Of a DNA stretch of 64,000 bases, positions 47,999-56,599 are shown piece after piece. The translations under genes were made by a program, and so were the position numbers. The notes beneath the pieces are model-generated. The model was given only the letters and a program-made list of their open reading frames with translations, ran no database searches and had not been told where the DNA came from. Location of the stretch: NCBI GenBank assembly GCA_036381595.1, contig DASVCN010000023.1, positions 186,001-250,000 of the forward strand, in the 5' to 3' direction. Position 1 is the first letter of the stretch; each line of letters begins with the position of its first letter. The DNA comes from Trueperaceae bacterium. GTDB lineage: Bacteria > Deinococcota > Deinococci > Deinococcales > Trueperaceae.

Positions 47999-48466
47999 TT
48001 GAGCGAACAGGGGGCACGCCGATTCAGGCTGGATCGGCGCCGGGTGGGCATCGTCCTGGCCGCGGCGCTGGCGCTGCTGCTCATCCTCTGGCTGGTGCTC
48101 CTCCTCCCCTGGCCCTTCACGACACAGCCGGCCTCGCTCGAGGTGCGTATCGACGCCGCCGTAGAGAGCCTCGCCGACTACGGGGCACGAAGCGAAGCTG
48201 TGCTGCGCCTGCAGTTCCTCGAGGCGGCGCTCATCGACGGGCGCCGTTCCAGCGAGTTGCGAAGCGACTACCGGCTGCTCGAGGAGAAGCTCGAACCGAT
48301 CATCCGGCGGATGGAGCCGCAGCCGGCGTCGGCGCTGGAGGCCGAACTGACCGGGCTCTTGCCCGATCTGACGCGGGACCGTAGCGCCGCCGCCCATCGA
48401 CTGGCGGAGATGACTGACCTCCTCTTGCCCGCCGGCGGACTGGAGCGGCAGGGGGACCGCCCGTGA
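47999..48466 (+). CDS. Single-pass membrane protein, unknown function
   Basis: 155 aa. A basic N-terminus and one strong helix (about 18-38, VGIVLAAALALLLILWLVLL) are followed by a ~110-residue extracytoplasmic helical domain with coiled-coil character (DAAVESLADYGARSEAVLR). TTG 47999 sits behind GGGGAGGG and 18 bases after TAGAAT (47976-47981). Its stop overlaps the next gene by four bases. Unknown family; probably works with the DUF4397 protein in the envelope. Confidence 0.65.
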   Translation: MSEQGARRFRLDRRRVGIVLAAALALLLILWLVLLLPWPFTTQPASLEVRIDAAVESLADYGARSEAVLRLQFLEAALIDGRRSSELRSDYRLLEEKLEPIIRRMEPQPASALEAELTGLLPDLTRDRSAAAHRLAEMTDLLLPAGGLERQGDRP

Positions 48467-49494
48467 GAGCGTTCGCAAGAGTCTTTCAACTGTGGTTGCT
48501 CCTGGCCTGCGCCTGGGGGGCCGCCCAGCCGATGGCGGCGATCCGACTCACGCACCTGTCGCCCGACGCGCCGCAGTTCGACATGGTCGTCGATCGCCAG
48601 CTATTCATGATCGACGTGACCTACGGAGAGGTGAGTCCCTATCAGCCGATCCCGGCGGGTCAGCACGAGATCAGCGTGTGGCCGCACCGGCTGCCGGACG
48701 GTGCTGCCGGCGAGGAGGCGGAGGGCCCGCAGACGCTGGAGCCGATAACGATCATCGTCGATCTGGAGGACGGCGGCTACTACACCCTGGCGATCTCGGG
48801 CTTCTACCAGGCGGCTCCGGAAACGTCGAGCGGAACGCTGGCCGTGGAGGTCGAACCTGCCGAGGCGACCGTGCTCGTCACCGGTCCCCGCGGGTTCGAA
48901 CGGACGTTCCAGGGGGACAGGGTGCTCGAGGAGCTGGAAGCGGGCCGTTACGCGGTCAGGGCGGAGTACCAGGGGTATCAGCCGGCGACCTTCGAGATAA
49001 GCGTGCAGCAGAACGAAACCTCCACCGTCAGCATCACCCTTCAGGAGGGGGAGGAGGAGGGGGACGCCACCGCCACGCTGCCCGAGAACGTACCGGCGGC
49101 CCCCTCGGGTAGCTGGCGCCCGGTGGAACTCCACGCCTTCCGCGACGACCTCGAGGTCGTCCCCCCGCCCGGCGGCTCGCGGGTGAGGCTGGTGCACCTC
49201 TCGCCCCTCACCGGGCCGGTCGACCTCCTCGCCATCCCCTCGGACGGTGCCGGCGAGCCGGCGGTGATGGCCTCGGGCCTCGAGTTCCCCAACGCCGGGG
49301 ATTACATGCGCCTGCCCGGCCGCGACTACACCTTTCAGGTGAGGCTGGCCGGAGCCGACGCGATCGTGACCCAGGTTCGTGACGTGACCGTCCCCGCTGG
49401 CGGCGTCTACACCTTCTTCCTCGTCCAGGAGCCGGCCGACAACTACGTCAGGCTGGTGCCGTCGGTCGACGCGCTGCTGCCGGTACGGAGGTAG
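48463..49494 (+). CDS. Secreted DUF4397 protein with an internal PEGA domain
   Basis: 343 aa. Signal peptide (about 1-22). A DUF4397 module (about 25-120) starts with IRLTHLSPDAPQFDMVVD, is followed by a PEGA repeat (about 125-190; GTLAVEVEPAEATVLVTGP...GRYAVRAEYQGYQPA) and then a second DUF4397 module (about 228-340) starting RVRLVHLSPLTGPVDLLAI. The domains are beta-sandwiches found on cell-surface proteins. GTG start overlapping the previous gene. Followed four bases later by the AI-2E family transporter, so three envelope genes form one operon. Confidence 0.85.
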   Translation: MRAFARVFQLWLLLACAWGAAQPMAAIRLTHLSPDAPQFDMVVDRQLFMIDVTYGEVSPYQPIPAGQHEISVWPHRLPDGAAGEEAEGPQTLEPITIIVDLEDGGYYTLAISGFYQAAPETSSGTLAVEVEPAEATVLVTGPRGFERTFQGDRVLEELEAGRYAVRAEYQGYQPATFEISVQQNETSTVSITLQEGEEEGDATATLPENVPAAPSGSWRPVELHAFRDDLEVVPPPGGSRVRLVHLSPLTGPVDLLAIPSDGAGEPAVMASGLEFPNAGDYMRLPGRDYTFQVRLAGADAIVTQVRDVTVPAGGVYTFFLVQEPADNYVRLVPSVDALLPVRR

Positions 49495-49498
49495 GAAG

Positions 49499-50593
49499 GT
49501 GTGGGCCGCGGCTCGCCAGGTCTGGCGGAATCCCTACGTACGCGTGGCCGTGGGCCTCATCGCCCTCTACCTCCTCTACCGCTTCCTCTACTGGTCGAGA
49601 CCGGTCTGGGGAGCGGTGCTCGCCGCCTACCTCATCGCCTTCCTCCTCCACCCGCTCGTCACCTGGGCGGAGCACCGTTCGAATCGGACGGTGGGCGTAC
49701 TCCTGGTCGCGTTCCTGCTGCTCGCCCTGCTAGCCGGGCTCTGGTTCCTGGGCATACAGATCGCCGCGCAGCTCTCGGTGTTCGTCGAGGAGCTTCCGGC
49801 CCTGGCCGAGGTACTGGAGGAGCTGCCCTTCATCATCGCCCGGGGCATCGACCCTGGCTTCGGCACCACCTTCCAGCAGGTCTTCCAGAACCTGACCGCT
49901 GCCGCCAGGCAGCTCATCGACGAGGTCCTCCCGTCGATCTCGGCCTTCCGCGGCGGCCTCGTCGAGAGCCTTACGGTAGTCACGAGCGGTGGGCTGCAGG
50001 TCGTCATCGTGACCGTGCTCTCCATCTACCTGGTCTATAACTTCAGGCGCTACAACCGCACGTTGCTGCAGGCCTTCCCGCCGCGGTACCGCGACGCCGC
50101 GCTGGAGATCAACGACAGGGTGAGCTACGCGGTCGGCGGGTACATCCGCGGGCAGCTCATCATCGCCGCCTGCGTGGGCGTGCTCGTCGGCGTCGGCCTC
50201 GCCATCCTGCAGATCCCGCTCGCGGCCGGTCTGGGGCTCCTCGCCGGTGTGGGGAACCTCGTCCCGTTCGTGGGCCCCCTCCTGGCCTCGGTGCCCACCT
50301 TCCTGTTCGCCCTCACCGAGAGCTGGTTCCACGCCTTCGCCGCTCTGGGCGTGCTGTTGCTCGTGAACATCGTCGACAGCAACATCCTCACGCCGATCAT
50401 CTACTCTCGTACCGTCTCCCTCGCCCCGGTGACCGTACTGTTGGCGATCCTCTTCGGGTCGGTCCTCTTCGGCCTCTGGGGAGCCGTTGCCGCGGTACCG
50501 GTAGCGGTGCTCCTCACCCTGCTCTACCGCGACTACTACCTCACCAGCGCCTGGTACTGGCGGGGCAGCGAGCAGGAGGTCGAGCAGGGATAG
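49499..50593 (+). CDS. AI-2E family (TqsA/PerM-like) membrane transporter
   Basis: 364 aa. Typical PerM/AI-2E topology: helices in pairs near 13-30, 35-50 and 60-80, a long amphipathic region (about 90-160), then five helices. Conserved segments are VLSIYLVYNFRRYNRTLLQAFPPRYR, YIRGQLIIAACVGVLVGVGLAILQIPLA and GVGNLVPFVGPLLASVP (the GNLIPYVGP-like motif). GTG start behind GGAGGTAGGAAG. Family members export autoinducer-2 or act as Na+/H+ antiporters; the role here is not determined. Confidence 0.88.
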   Translation: MWAAARQVWRNPYVRVAVGLIALYLLYRFLYWSRPVWGAVLAAYLIAFLLHPLVTWAEHRSNRTVGVLLVAFLLLALLAGLWFLGIQIAAQLSVFVEELPALAEVLEELPFIIARGIDPGFGTTFQQVFQNLTAAARQLIDEVLPSISAFRGGLVESLTVVTSGGLQVVIVTVLSIYLVYNFRRYNRTLLQAFPPRYRDAALEINDRVSYAVGGYIRGQLIIAACVGVLVGVGLAILQIPLAAGLGLLAGVGNLVPFVGPLLASVPTFLFALTESWFHAFAALGVLLLVNIVDSNILTPIIYSRTVSLAPVTVLLAILFGSVLFGLWGAVAAVPVAVLLTLLYRDYYLTSAWYWRGSEQEVEQG

Positions 50594-50648
50594 CGGCGCT
50601 TGGGGTCCGTCGAACGGCGCGGCAGAGCGGCGCGGTCGGGCCGGATAC

Positions 50649-50654
50649 TACAAT
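50649..50654 (+). promoter_or_regulatory. -10 element (TACAAT) upstream of the ruvA mini-ORF
   Basis: TACAAT, six bases, ATG 50661. Leaderless spacing; no -35 consensus. Confidence 0.55.
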
Positions 50655-50660
50655 GAGGCC

Positions 50661-50735
50661 ATGCGACCGCGATCCTCGGCCCCCGGAGAGGGGCGTTCGG
50701 CCAGCAGCTTCCGGAACCGTCCGGCGTTACCGTGA
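50661..50735 (+). CDS. Leaderless 24-codon upstream ORF coupled to ruvA
   Basis: ATG 50661 lies exactly six bases after TACAAT. The frame (MRPRSSAPGEG...NRPALP) ends with TGA 50733-50735, overlapping the GTG start of ruvA (50732-50734) as GTGA. Upstream of that GTG there is no Shine-Dalgarno sequence, so ruvA translation probably relies on ribosomes delivered by this ORF. The peptide is Arg/Ser/Pro-rich and has no recognisable fold. Confidence 0.5.
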   Translation: MRPRSSAPGEGRSASSFRNRPALP

Positions 50736-51325
50736 TCGCCTTCGTGGACGGGGTGGTCAGCGAGATACGCGAGGCCAGCGTCGTCGTCCAGGCCGGCCCC
50801 ATGGGCTTGGAGCTGTTCGCCCCCAAACCCACGCTCGTGAACGTCTCCAAGGGCGATTCGGTCAGGCTGCACACCCACCTGGTCGTCAAGGAAGACCTGT
50901 TGGCCCTCTACGGGTTCCACCATCGCGATCTGCTCGAGCTTTTCCGCCACCTCATCGCGGTGGGCGGGATCGGCCCGAAACTCGCTCTGGCGATCCTCTC
51001 GGCGTTGCCGGCGGCGACGATAGCCAGCGCCATCCTCGCTGGCGACGCCGGCCTCCTCGCCAGCGCCCCCGGGGTAGGCAAGCGTACCGCCGAACGGATA
51101 ATCCTCGAACTGGGCAACAAACTGCCCGAGTCGTTGGGTTCGCCTGCCGGCTCTCAGCGACCCCAGTCGCCGCTCACCGGGCCCGCCGAGGACGCCGTCG
51201 AAGCGCTCATCGCCCTTGGCTACCGGGAGGGTCAGGTGAAGCAGGCTGTCGCGGAGCTCGCCCTTGCGAAACCCGAGGAGAGCGCCGAGGGGCTCATCCG
51301 CAGGGCGTTGGGCAAACTGCGGTGA
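50732..51325 (+). CDS. ruvA: Holliday junction DNA helicase subunit RuvA
   Basis: 197 aa. Binds four-way junctions and, with the RuvB motor, drives branch migration. Domain I (OB fold, 1-64: MIAFVDGVVSEIREASVVVQAGPMGLELFAP), domain II with two helix-hairpin-helix motifs (LIAVGGIGPKLALAILSALP and LASAPGVGKRTAERIILELGNKL) and domain III (about 150-197, AVEALIALGYREGQVKQAV) that contacts RuvB. GTG start overlapped by the stop of a leaderless mini-ORF. ruvB and ruvC are not adjacent. Confidence 0.96.
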   Translation: MIAFVDGVVSEIREASVVVQAGPMGLELFAPKPTLVNVSKGDSVRLHTHLVVKEDLLALYGFHHRDLLELFRHLIAVGGIGPKLALAILSALPAATIASAILAGDAGLLASAPGVGKRTAERIILELGNKLPESLGSPAGSQRPQSPLTGPAEDAVEALIALGYREGQVKQAVAELALAKPEESAEGLIRRALGKLR

Positions 51326-51349
51326 GCCGGTAGGGAAGTCGCGCGCCAA

Positions 51350-51375
51350 GCCGCCGGAAACTCTCTCGCGGCGGC
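51350..51375. terminator. Hairpin between convergent ruvA and ald
   Basis: GCCGCC (51350-51355) and GGCGGC (51370-51375) with a 14-base loop; an outer GTGAGCC/GGCTCAC pair (51322-51328, 51398-51404) could extend it. Weak as an intrinsic terminator. Confidence 0.3.
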
Positions 51376-51400
51376 CGCCCAACTGTTCCTCCGCTGTGGC

Positions 51401-52528
51401 TCACGCCGGCACCGGCCGCTGTTCGAGGGCCTCCCGCGGCGGGGTGAACTCCAACCCGAACGCTTCGCCCACGGCGCGGTGGGTGAGCAGACCCTGATGT
51501 GCGTTCAGGCCGCGCAGCAGGGCTTGATCGTCGCGCAGGGCTGCGATGCCCTTCGCGGCCAGCTTCAACGCGTAGGGCAGGGTCTGGTTGGAGAGCGCCT
51601 TGGTGCTCGTGTTCGGCACTGCTCCGGGCATGTTGGCGACCCCGTAATGGACCACTCCGTCCACGGTGAACGTCGGCTTGTCGTGAGTGGTGGGGTGGAT
51701 AGTCTCGATGCAGCCGCCCTGGTCGACGGCCACGTCGACGATCACGCTGCCCGGCCTCATCTGGGCTAGCATCTCGCGGCGCACGAGCCGCGGCGCGCGA
51801 GCCCCGGGGATCAGCACCGCGCCGATCAGAAGGTCGGCGCGGCGGGTCATCTCGGCGATGTTGGCGACGTTGCTGGCTAGAGTCTGGATCCTCCCCCCGA
51901 ACACATCGTCGAGGTACTGCAGGCGTGAGTGGCTGACGTCCAGGATGGTCACCCGGGCCCCCAGGCCGAGGGCCATCTTGGCAGCGTTCGTGCCTACCAC
52001 TCCTCCGCCCAGGATAACGACCTCGCCTGCCGCTACCCCTGGCACCCCGCCCAGCAACAGGCCGCGTCCGCCAAGGAAGCGGCTCAGGTAGTGCGCCCCG
52101 ACCTGCGTCGCCATTCGGCCGGCGACCTCGCTCATGGGCGTGAGCAGTGGCAGGCTGCCGTTCTCCAGCTGCACCGTCTCATAAGCCACGGCGGTGGTGC
52201 CGGCCTCGAGGAGCGCGTCGGTGAGCGCCTGGTCGGCGGCCAGGTGCAGGTAGGTGAAAAGCAGCAGGTCGTCGCGGAGGAAGTCGAACTCCGCCGGTAC
52301 CGGTTCTTTGACCTTGAGGACGAGTTGCGGCGCCCACGCCTCGGCCGCGCTCTCCACGACGGTCGCTCCCTGGCTCCGGTAGTCGTCGTCGGGGAAACCG
52401 CTGCCGTCCCCGGCGCCACTCTGGACGAAGACCCGGTGGCCAGCCTCGGTGAGGGCTCTCACCGCTCCGGGGGTCGCTGCCACCCGGTATTCGTGCGTCT
52501 TCGTTTCCCTAGGAATGCCGATATCCAT
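51401..52528 (-). CDS. ald: Alanine dehydrogenase
   Basis: 375 aa. NAD-dependent interconversion of alanine and pyruvate plus ammonia. Motifs: N-terminal [20 protein letters not shown] with substrate-binding Arg, VLKVKEP (Lys), YLHLAADQ (His), the Rossmann [22 protein letters not shown], and [22 protein letters not shown]. The ATG is preceded by AGAGGGAA. Length and spacing are standard. Convergent with ruvA, upstream promoter region shared with nothing obvious. Confidence 0.96.
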   Translation of the reverse strand: MDIGIPRETKTHEYRVAATPGAVRALTEAGHRVFVQSGAGDGSGFPDDDYRSQGATVVESAAEAWAPQLVLKVKEPVPAEFDFLRDDLLLFTYLHLAADQALTDALLEAGTTAVAYETVQLENGSLPLLTPMSEVAGRMATQVGAHYLSRFLGGRGLLLGGVPGVAAGEVVILGGGVVGTNAAKMALGLGARVTILDVSHSRLQYLDDVFGGRIQTLASNVANIAEMTRRADLLIGAVLIPGARAPRLVRREMLAQMRPGSVIVDVAVDQGGCIETIHPTTHDKPTFTVDGVVHYGVANMPGAVPNTSTKALSNQTLPYALKLAAKGIAALRDDQALLRGLNAHQGLLTHRAVGEAFGLEFTPPREALEQRPVPA

Positions 52529-52640
52529 CGTTCCCTCTTTCTGCTCCGGGCGGTTGGCCCGCTGACTACGGTATGTGAATCCAGTCTAGTTCAGCGGGGT
52601 GCGCGCAGCGGTGGCAGAGCCCGGGTGGGACGGACAAAAG

Positions 52641-53582
52641 TCAGCTCTTGACCCACACCCGCAACAGTTTCATCCTGCCGGCGTCGGTTTCGGCAACCGC
52701 CACCAGCTCGCCCGCCCTGTCGACCAGCGCCGTGCGCCGCTCCAGCGGGAGGGGCAGGCGCTGACCCTTGCGCACCCGGTTGGCGTCGGCTTCGCTGAGC
52801 TCGACGCGCGGCATCGAGAGCGCCTCGATGGCCGGTAGTGGGCTCGCCTCCGGCAGAGAGTCGAGAGGAACCGCCTGGGACAGGTCGAGGCTACCTGCAT
52901 GGGTCCTGAGCAGTCCGCTCAGGAAAGCGCTCGCGTCCAGCGCCGAGCCCAGGTCACGTGCGAACGAGCGGATGTAGGTCCCCGCTCTGACCTCGAGGCG
53001 GATGAGCGCGCTGGGATACTCCCCCAGCGGCTCGGGGAGCGGGGCCTCGGAACCTCCGTCGGCGGGAACCCAGCTGCCGTCGCGCTTCTCGAACGCTTTC
53101 GGGAGCAGGTCCCTGCGCTCGGCGAATGCGAGCAGGGTAACCTCGAAGTAGCCGGCCGGCCGACTTTCGAGCGTCGGTTTCTCCCCCCTGCGGGCGACCT
53201 CGTACCCCTTCACCCCGGCCCGCTTTATCGCCGAGTAGTCGGGGGGCAGCTGCGAGCTCACCTCGAGGAACGAGGGCAGCGCCGCACCGATCGTCGCGGC
53301 GTCGAGGTCGGGGGGCTCCGCGTCGTTCGTAACCGGCCCCTCGGCGTCGAGGGTAGGGGTGCTGGCGCCGAAGGAGACCCAGGCCAGGTAGCCCTTGCGG
53401 GAACCGGTGAGGAAGGGGGAGAGTTTGGTGTCGTCGCCAACGAGCAAGGGGAGAACACCGCTGGCGAGCGGGTCGAGGGTGCCGCCGTGTCCCACCTTGC
53501 GGGTACCCAGCAGGCGCCGCGCTCGCGCCACCACATCGTGTGAGGTGATGCCGAGGGGCTTGTCCACGACGTATACGGGCAT
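52641..53582 (-). CDS. truB: tRNA pseudouridine-55 synthase
   Basis: 313 aa. Makes pseudouridine 55 in the T loop of tRNAs. Visible: DKPLGITSHDVVARARRLLGTRKVGHGGTLDPLASGVLPLLVG, with catalytic Asp in GTLDPLASG; DYSAIKRAGVKGYEVARRGE; VRAGTYIRSFARDLGSAL; and a C-terminal extension with a PUA-like end. The ATG lies exactly six bases after minus-strand TAGAAT (53589-53594), so it is leaderless. Divergent from the metalloprotease gene. In most bacteria it lies by rbfA/infB, but not here. Confidence 0.95.
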   Translation of the reverse strand: MPVYVVDKPLGITSHDVVARARRLLGTRKVGHGGTLDPLASGVLPLLVGDDTKLSPFLTGSRKGYLAWVSFGASTPTLDAEGPVTNDAEPPDLDAATIGAALPSFLEVSSQLPPDYSAIKRAGVKGYEVARRGEKPTLESRPAGYFEVTLLAFAERRDLLPKAFEKRDGSWVPADGGSEAPLPEPLGEYPSALIRLEVRAGTYIRSFARDLGSALDASAFLSGLLRTHAGSLDLSQAVPLDSLPEASPLPAIEALSMPRVELSEADANRVRKGQRLPLPLERRTALVDRAGELVAVAETDAGRMKLLRVWVKS

Positions 53583-53588
53583 CCCGGC

Positions 53589-53660
53589 ATTCTAGTAGGT
53601 TTCGTTGCGCCTGTCCGTTCGGCCGCCCGGAAACCGGCGGCGGCTGCGGCCCGCTAGAAT
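53589..53660. promoter_or_regulatory. Divergent leaderless promoters for truB and the 53667 gene
   Basis: Minus-strand TAGAAT (53589-53594) is six bases from the truB ATG. Plus-strand TAGAAT (53655-53660) is six bases from the GTG at 53667. Both use the same hexamer and spacing. Confidence 0.6.
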
Positions 53661-53666
53661 CTACGG

Positions 53667-56378
53667 GTGAGCGGCAGCCGCGTTCTCCTCGTCACGCTTC
53701 TGGTGCTGGTTCCGGGCTGCGCCCTGGCGCAGGAGTGGCGAGAGGTCGTGAGTCCCCGCACCCGCGTGCTATTCGACGACCCGGCGCTGGAGGAGTACGC
53801 CGGCTTGGTCGCCGTCCGGGCCGAGGAGGCGCTCGATGTGCTGGCGGGCCTGTTCGGGTCGGTGCCTCGGCTGACGACCATCAGGCTCGACAGCGAGACT
53901 GACCTCTACAACGCCATCGCCCCGCCCCTGCCGCGGCCTCAGGTCGTGATGCCAGCGCTCTTCCCGGCCCTACCGCAGGTCGATCTGGGGACGAGCGACC
54001 CCCTCTACGCGCTCCTGCTCCACGAACTGACCCACGTGGTCCAGCTCGGGTACCTGGAGCGACCAGCCGAACTGCCGCCTTTGCCCCAGGTGGGTCTCGT
54101 CGGGGAAGACGTCGCTCCCTTGCCGCCCGGCTGGCTCCTCGAAGGCCTGGCCGTCTGGGTAGCCGGCGAGCACGCGCCGGGCGCAGCCGTACTCGACGCA
54201 CGCACGCGCGGCGTCCTGCACGCCCTCACCCTCGAGGGGGAGTGGCCGAGCCTGGAGGACGTGTCGCTGCTCAGCCATTCCGAGTGGCCGGGAGGGGAGG
54301 CCCGCTACCTGTTGGGCGGCGCCTTCGTTGCCTACATCATCGAGGAGTACGGCTGGGAGACTCTGCTCGCCAGCCTCCGTGAGGCGAACGCGGGCTGGTA
54401 TCCGCTGCCGTTCGAGGCGGCCTGGCGGCGTGCCAGCGGCGAGGGGCTGGAGGAAGTCTGGGAAGCCTGGACGGACCGGGTCGAGGAAGAGGCATCGGAC
54501 CGAGCGGCCGCTCTGCCTGAGCGGTTTGCCAGGGGGCTCACGGGAGCCGGTGCCGCTACCACCGTGCTGGCGGCCGACCCGTCCGGAGATCGATTGGCCT
54601 GGCGCCCCGCCGGTGGCGGACTGGTCCTATCGGAGCTCTCCAGCGACTCCCAGGGCCGGCTCGTGATCTCGAACTCCAGGCGGCTGCTGCCGCCCTTCAG
54701 AAGTCCCATCAGCCTCGACTGGCTCGGTCCCGACCGGCTCGTCTACACCAGGCTCGCCCCGGGCCCCGGCACCCGTTTCACCGATCTGTTCGAGCTCGAC
54801 CTGACGTCCGGCGACGAGCGGCGCCTCAGCCATGGCGCCCGCGCCAGGTTCGCTCGCGCCGGTCCCGAAGGTTGCGTCTACTACGTCCGCGACGTCGCCG
54901 GCGAGGGTTCATCGGTGATGCGGCGATGCGCGGAGGACCCGGCCGAACGGCTCTTCCTCGCACCCGCCGGCAGGCACCTCGTCGGGCTCGACGTTAGCGA
55001 CGGGGGCCGGATCGTGGTTTCACTCTGGCTGGAGGGTCAGGTGGACCTGGCGATCCTGGAGGAGGGCGAGCTGAGGGTGGTATTCGGCGACTCCACCCTG
55101 GACCTGGACCCGGCCTGGGTGGACGAGGACGAGCTGCTGTTCCGCTCCGACGCGAGCGGAGTCTTCGACATCTACGGCCTGCGCCTGGAGCCGTACGAAG
55201 CGAGGCGTCTGACGGCCGAGGTTGGTGGTGCATTCGCGCCCAGCCCGCTGAGCGACGAGGTGATCTTCGCGCGGGTCGGCGGCGAGGGTCTGGATCTGGC
55301 GACGGTACCGCTGGCGGGACGGGTGCCGGGAACGCGGCTGCAGCCTTCTGACGCCCGGACGACGCCGCCCCACGACTCCGACGACGGCTACGCCGTGCGA
55401 TCGTACGATGACACTTCGCCCCACGACCCGGACGCCGGCTACCCGGTGCGACCGTACGAGCCCTGGCGTTCGCTGGCGCCCTTCGGTTGGCTGCCGCGGC
55501 TCGAGCTGGCCGGAGTGGAGCCCCTGTCGATAGGGTTGTCGGCCAGCCTCCTGGGCGAGGACCGCAGCGGCGACCATTCGTACTCCCTGACGGCCGGGTA
55601 CCGTCCAGGCCTCGAGGGACCTCTCGGCGGCGCCACTTTCCACGTTCGCTACGACTACCGGCGCGTCGACGCCTTCGACCTGTTCCAGAGACCGGATCCC
55701 TGGGGGTTCGGCGTGCGGTTCGGCCTGTGGCGCCACCGGCAGCACCCGGCGGAGGCGCAGGAGGTGGTGGCCGGGGTCGGCGTCGAACTGTGGCGGCGGG
55801 CGTGGTTGGGGAGCTGGCTGACCCTGTCGCGGCTGAACGTGAGCCTCCTGCGGCTGCCCTCCTACGCCGGCCTCCAGCCCGCTGCCCGTCTCGACGTCGT
55901 CGCGACGCGGCGCTACTCCGACCTCTGGGGTTATGGGTATTCCGGTCCTCGGGCCTCGGCTCACCTGGCGTGGAGTGCAGGTTCGACCGGCGGAACAGGA
56001 TCGGCCTGGCTCGAGGCGTCCCAAGTGCTGGCCCGAAGCGGTCCTCTGCCGTTCACGACCACAATCGTTCTGTCGGGCGGCTACCGTGCGCCGCCGCCGA
56101 TCCCGATTCACGTCGCGCCGTGGTCTCTGTTCGGTACCGTCGCAGCGCGCGCTTCCCTGCCCGTTGGTTGGCGCTATGCCGACGGGCTGCTGGCTCTCGA
56201 GCGATTGACTGCCGAGGTGCGGCTGCATTCGGCGTTCGACGGCGCTCTAATCCCTGGAGCCGACCTGTCGCTCTGGGCCGACACGATGCTCCGCTACGGC
56301 GCTCCCGTCAGCGTAGGCGGCACGCTCGGCTTCGCGGAGGGGTGGTGGTACCGGCTCGGCCTCAGGGTACCGCTATGA
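53667..56378 (+). CDS. Secreted gluzincin-type metalloprotease with TolB-like propeller and probable beta-barrel
   Basis: 903 aa. Signal or lipoprotein-like leader (LLVTLLVLVPGCALA, Cys18). Peptidase domain (about 25-290) with HELTH (119-123) and a downstream Glu159 in WLLEGLAVW, the gluzincin zinc arrangement. Residues about 300-560 contain repeated beta-strand blades (for example ADPSGDRLAWRPAGGGLVLSEL) resembling TolB/PD40 propellers. A Pro/Asp/Tyr linker with two copies of PHDxDxGYxVRxYD (about 569-599) leads to a C-terminal ~300 residues of alternating aromatic strands (YSLTAGYRPGL, FGVRFGLWRH, WWYRLGLRVPL), like an outer-membrane barrel ending in a hydrophobic residue. GTG start, leaderless. 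Confidence 0.8.
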   Translation: MSGSRVLLVTLLVLVPGCALAQEWREVVSPRTRVLFDDPALEEYAGLVAVRAEEALDVLAGLFGSVPRLTTIRLDSETDLYNAIAPPLPRPQVVMPALFPALPQVDLGTSDPLYALLLHELTHVVQLGYLERPAELPPLPQVGLVGEDVAPLPPGWLLEGLAVWVAGEHAPGAAVLDARTRGVLHALTLEGEWPSLEDVSLLSHSEWPGGEARYLLGGAFVAYIIEEYGWETLLASLREANAGWYPLPFEAAWRRASGEGLEEVWEAWTDRVEEEASDRAAALPERFARGLTGAGAATTVLAADPSGDRLAWRPAGGGLVLSELSSDSQGRLVISNSRRLLPPFRSPISLDWLGPDRLVYTRLAPGPGTRFTDLFELDLTSGDERRLSHGARARFARAGPEGCVYYVRDVAGEGSSVMRRCAEDPAERLFLAPAGRHLVGLDVSDGGRIVVSLWLEGQVDLAILEEGELRVVFGDSTLDLDPAWVDEDELLFRSDASGVFDIYGLRLEPYEARRLTAEVGGAFAPSPLSDEVIFARVGGEGLDLATVPLAGRVPGTRLQPSDARTTPPHDSDDGYAVRSYDDTSPHDPDAGYPVRPYEPWRSLAPFGWLPRLELAGVEPLSIGLSASLLGEDRSGDHSYSLTAGYRPGLEGPLGGATFHVRYDYRRVDAFDLFQRPDPWGFGVRFGLWRHRQHPAEAQEVVAGVGVELWRRAWLGSWLTLSRLNVSLLRLPSYAGLQPAARLDVVATRRYSDLWGYGYSGPRASAHLAWSAGSTGGTGSAWLEASQVLARSGPLPFTTTIVLSGGYRAPPPIPIHVAPWSLFGTVAARASLPVGWRYADGLLALERLTAEVRLHSAFDGALIPGADLSLWADTMLRYGAPVSVGGTLGFAEGWWYRLGLRVPL

Positions 56379-56454
56379 CTTCTGCCTACGACTCCTGCTC
56401 TATCTAGGTAGTGGGGGCGGATGTGCCTCTGAGGGTGTGGTACCAAACGAGGAA

Positions 56455-56476
56455 GGCCGGCGCCCCCGTGCCGGCC
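56455..56476. terminator. Hairpin between convergent genes 53667 and 56600
   Basis: GGCCGGC (56455-56461), loop GCCCCCGT, GCCGGCC (56470-56476), then CTCGCTCTTTC on the plus strand. The gap 56379-56599 contains nothing else I recognise. Confidence 0.6.
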
Positions 56477-56599
56477 CTCGCTCTTTCGGTGGTTCCGCTG
56501 CCCCCGATGCAGTAACGATACCGGGTGCGCTCGGCTGTCGCTACATCCATCGGTTGGCGCCGGGAGGTGACAGTTGGTAGTTGGTTCGTGAGGGGAGGG

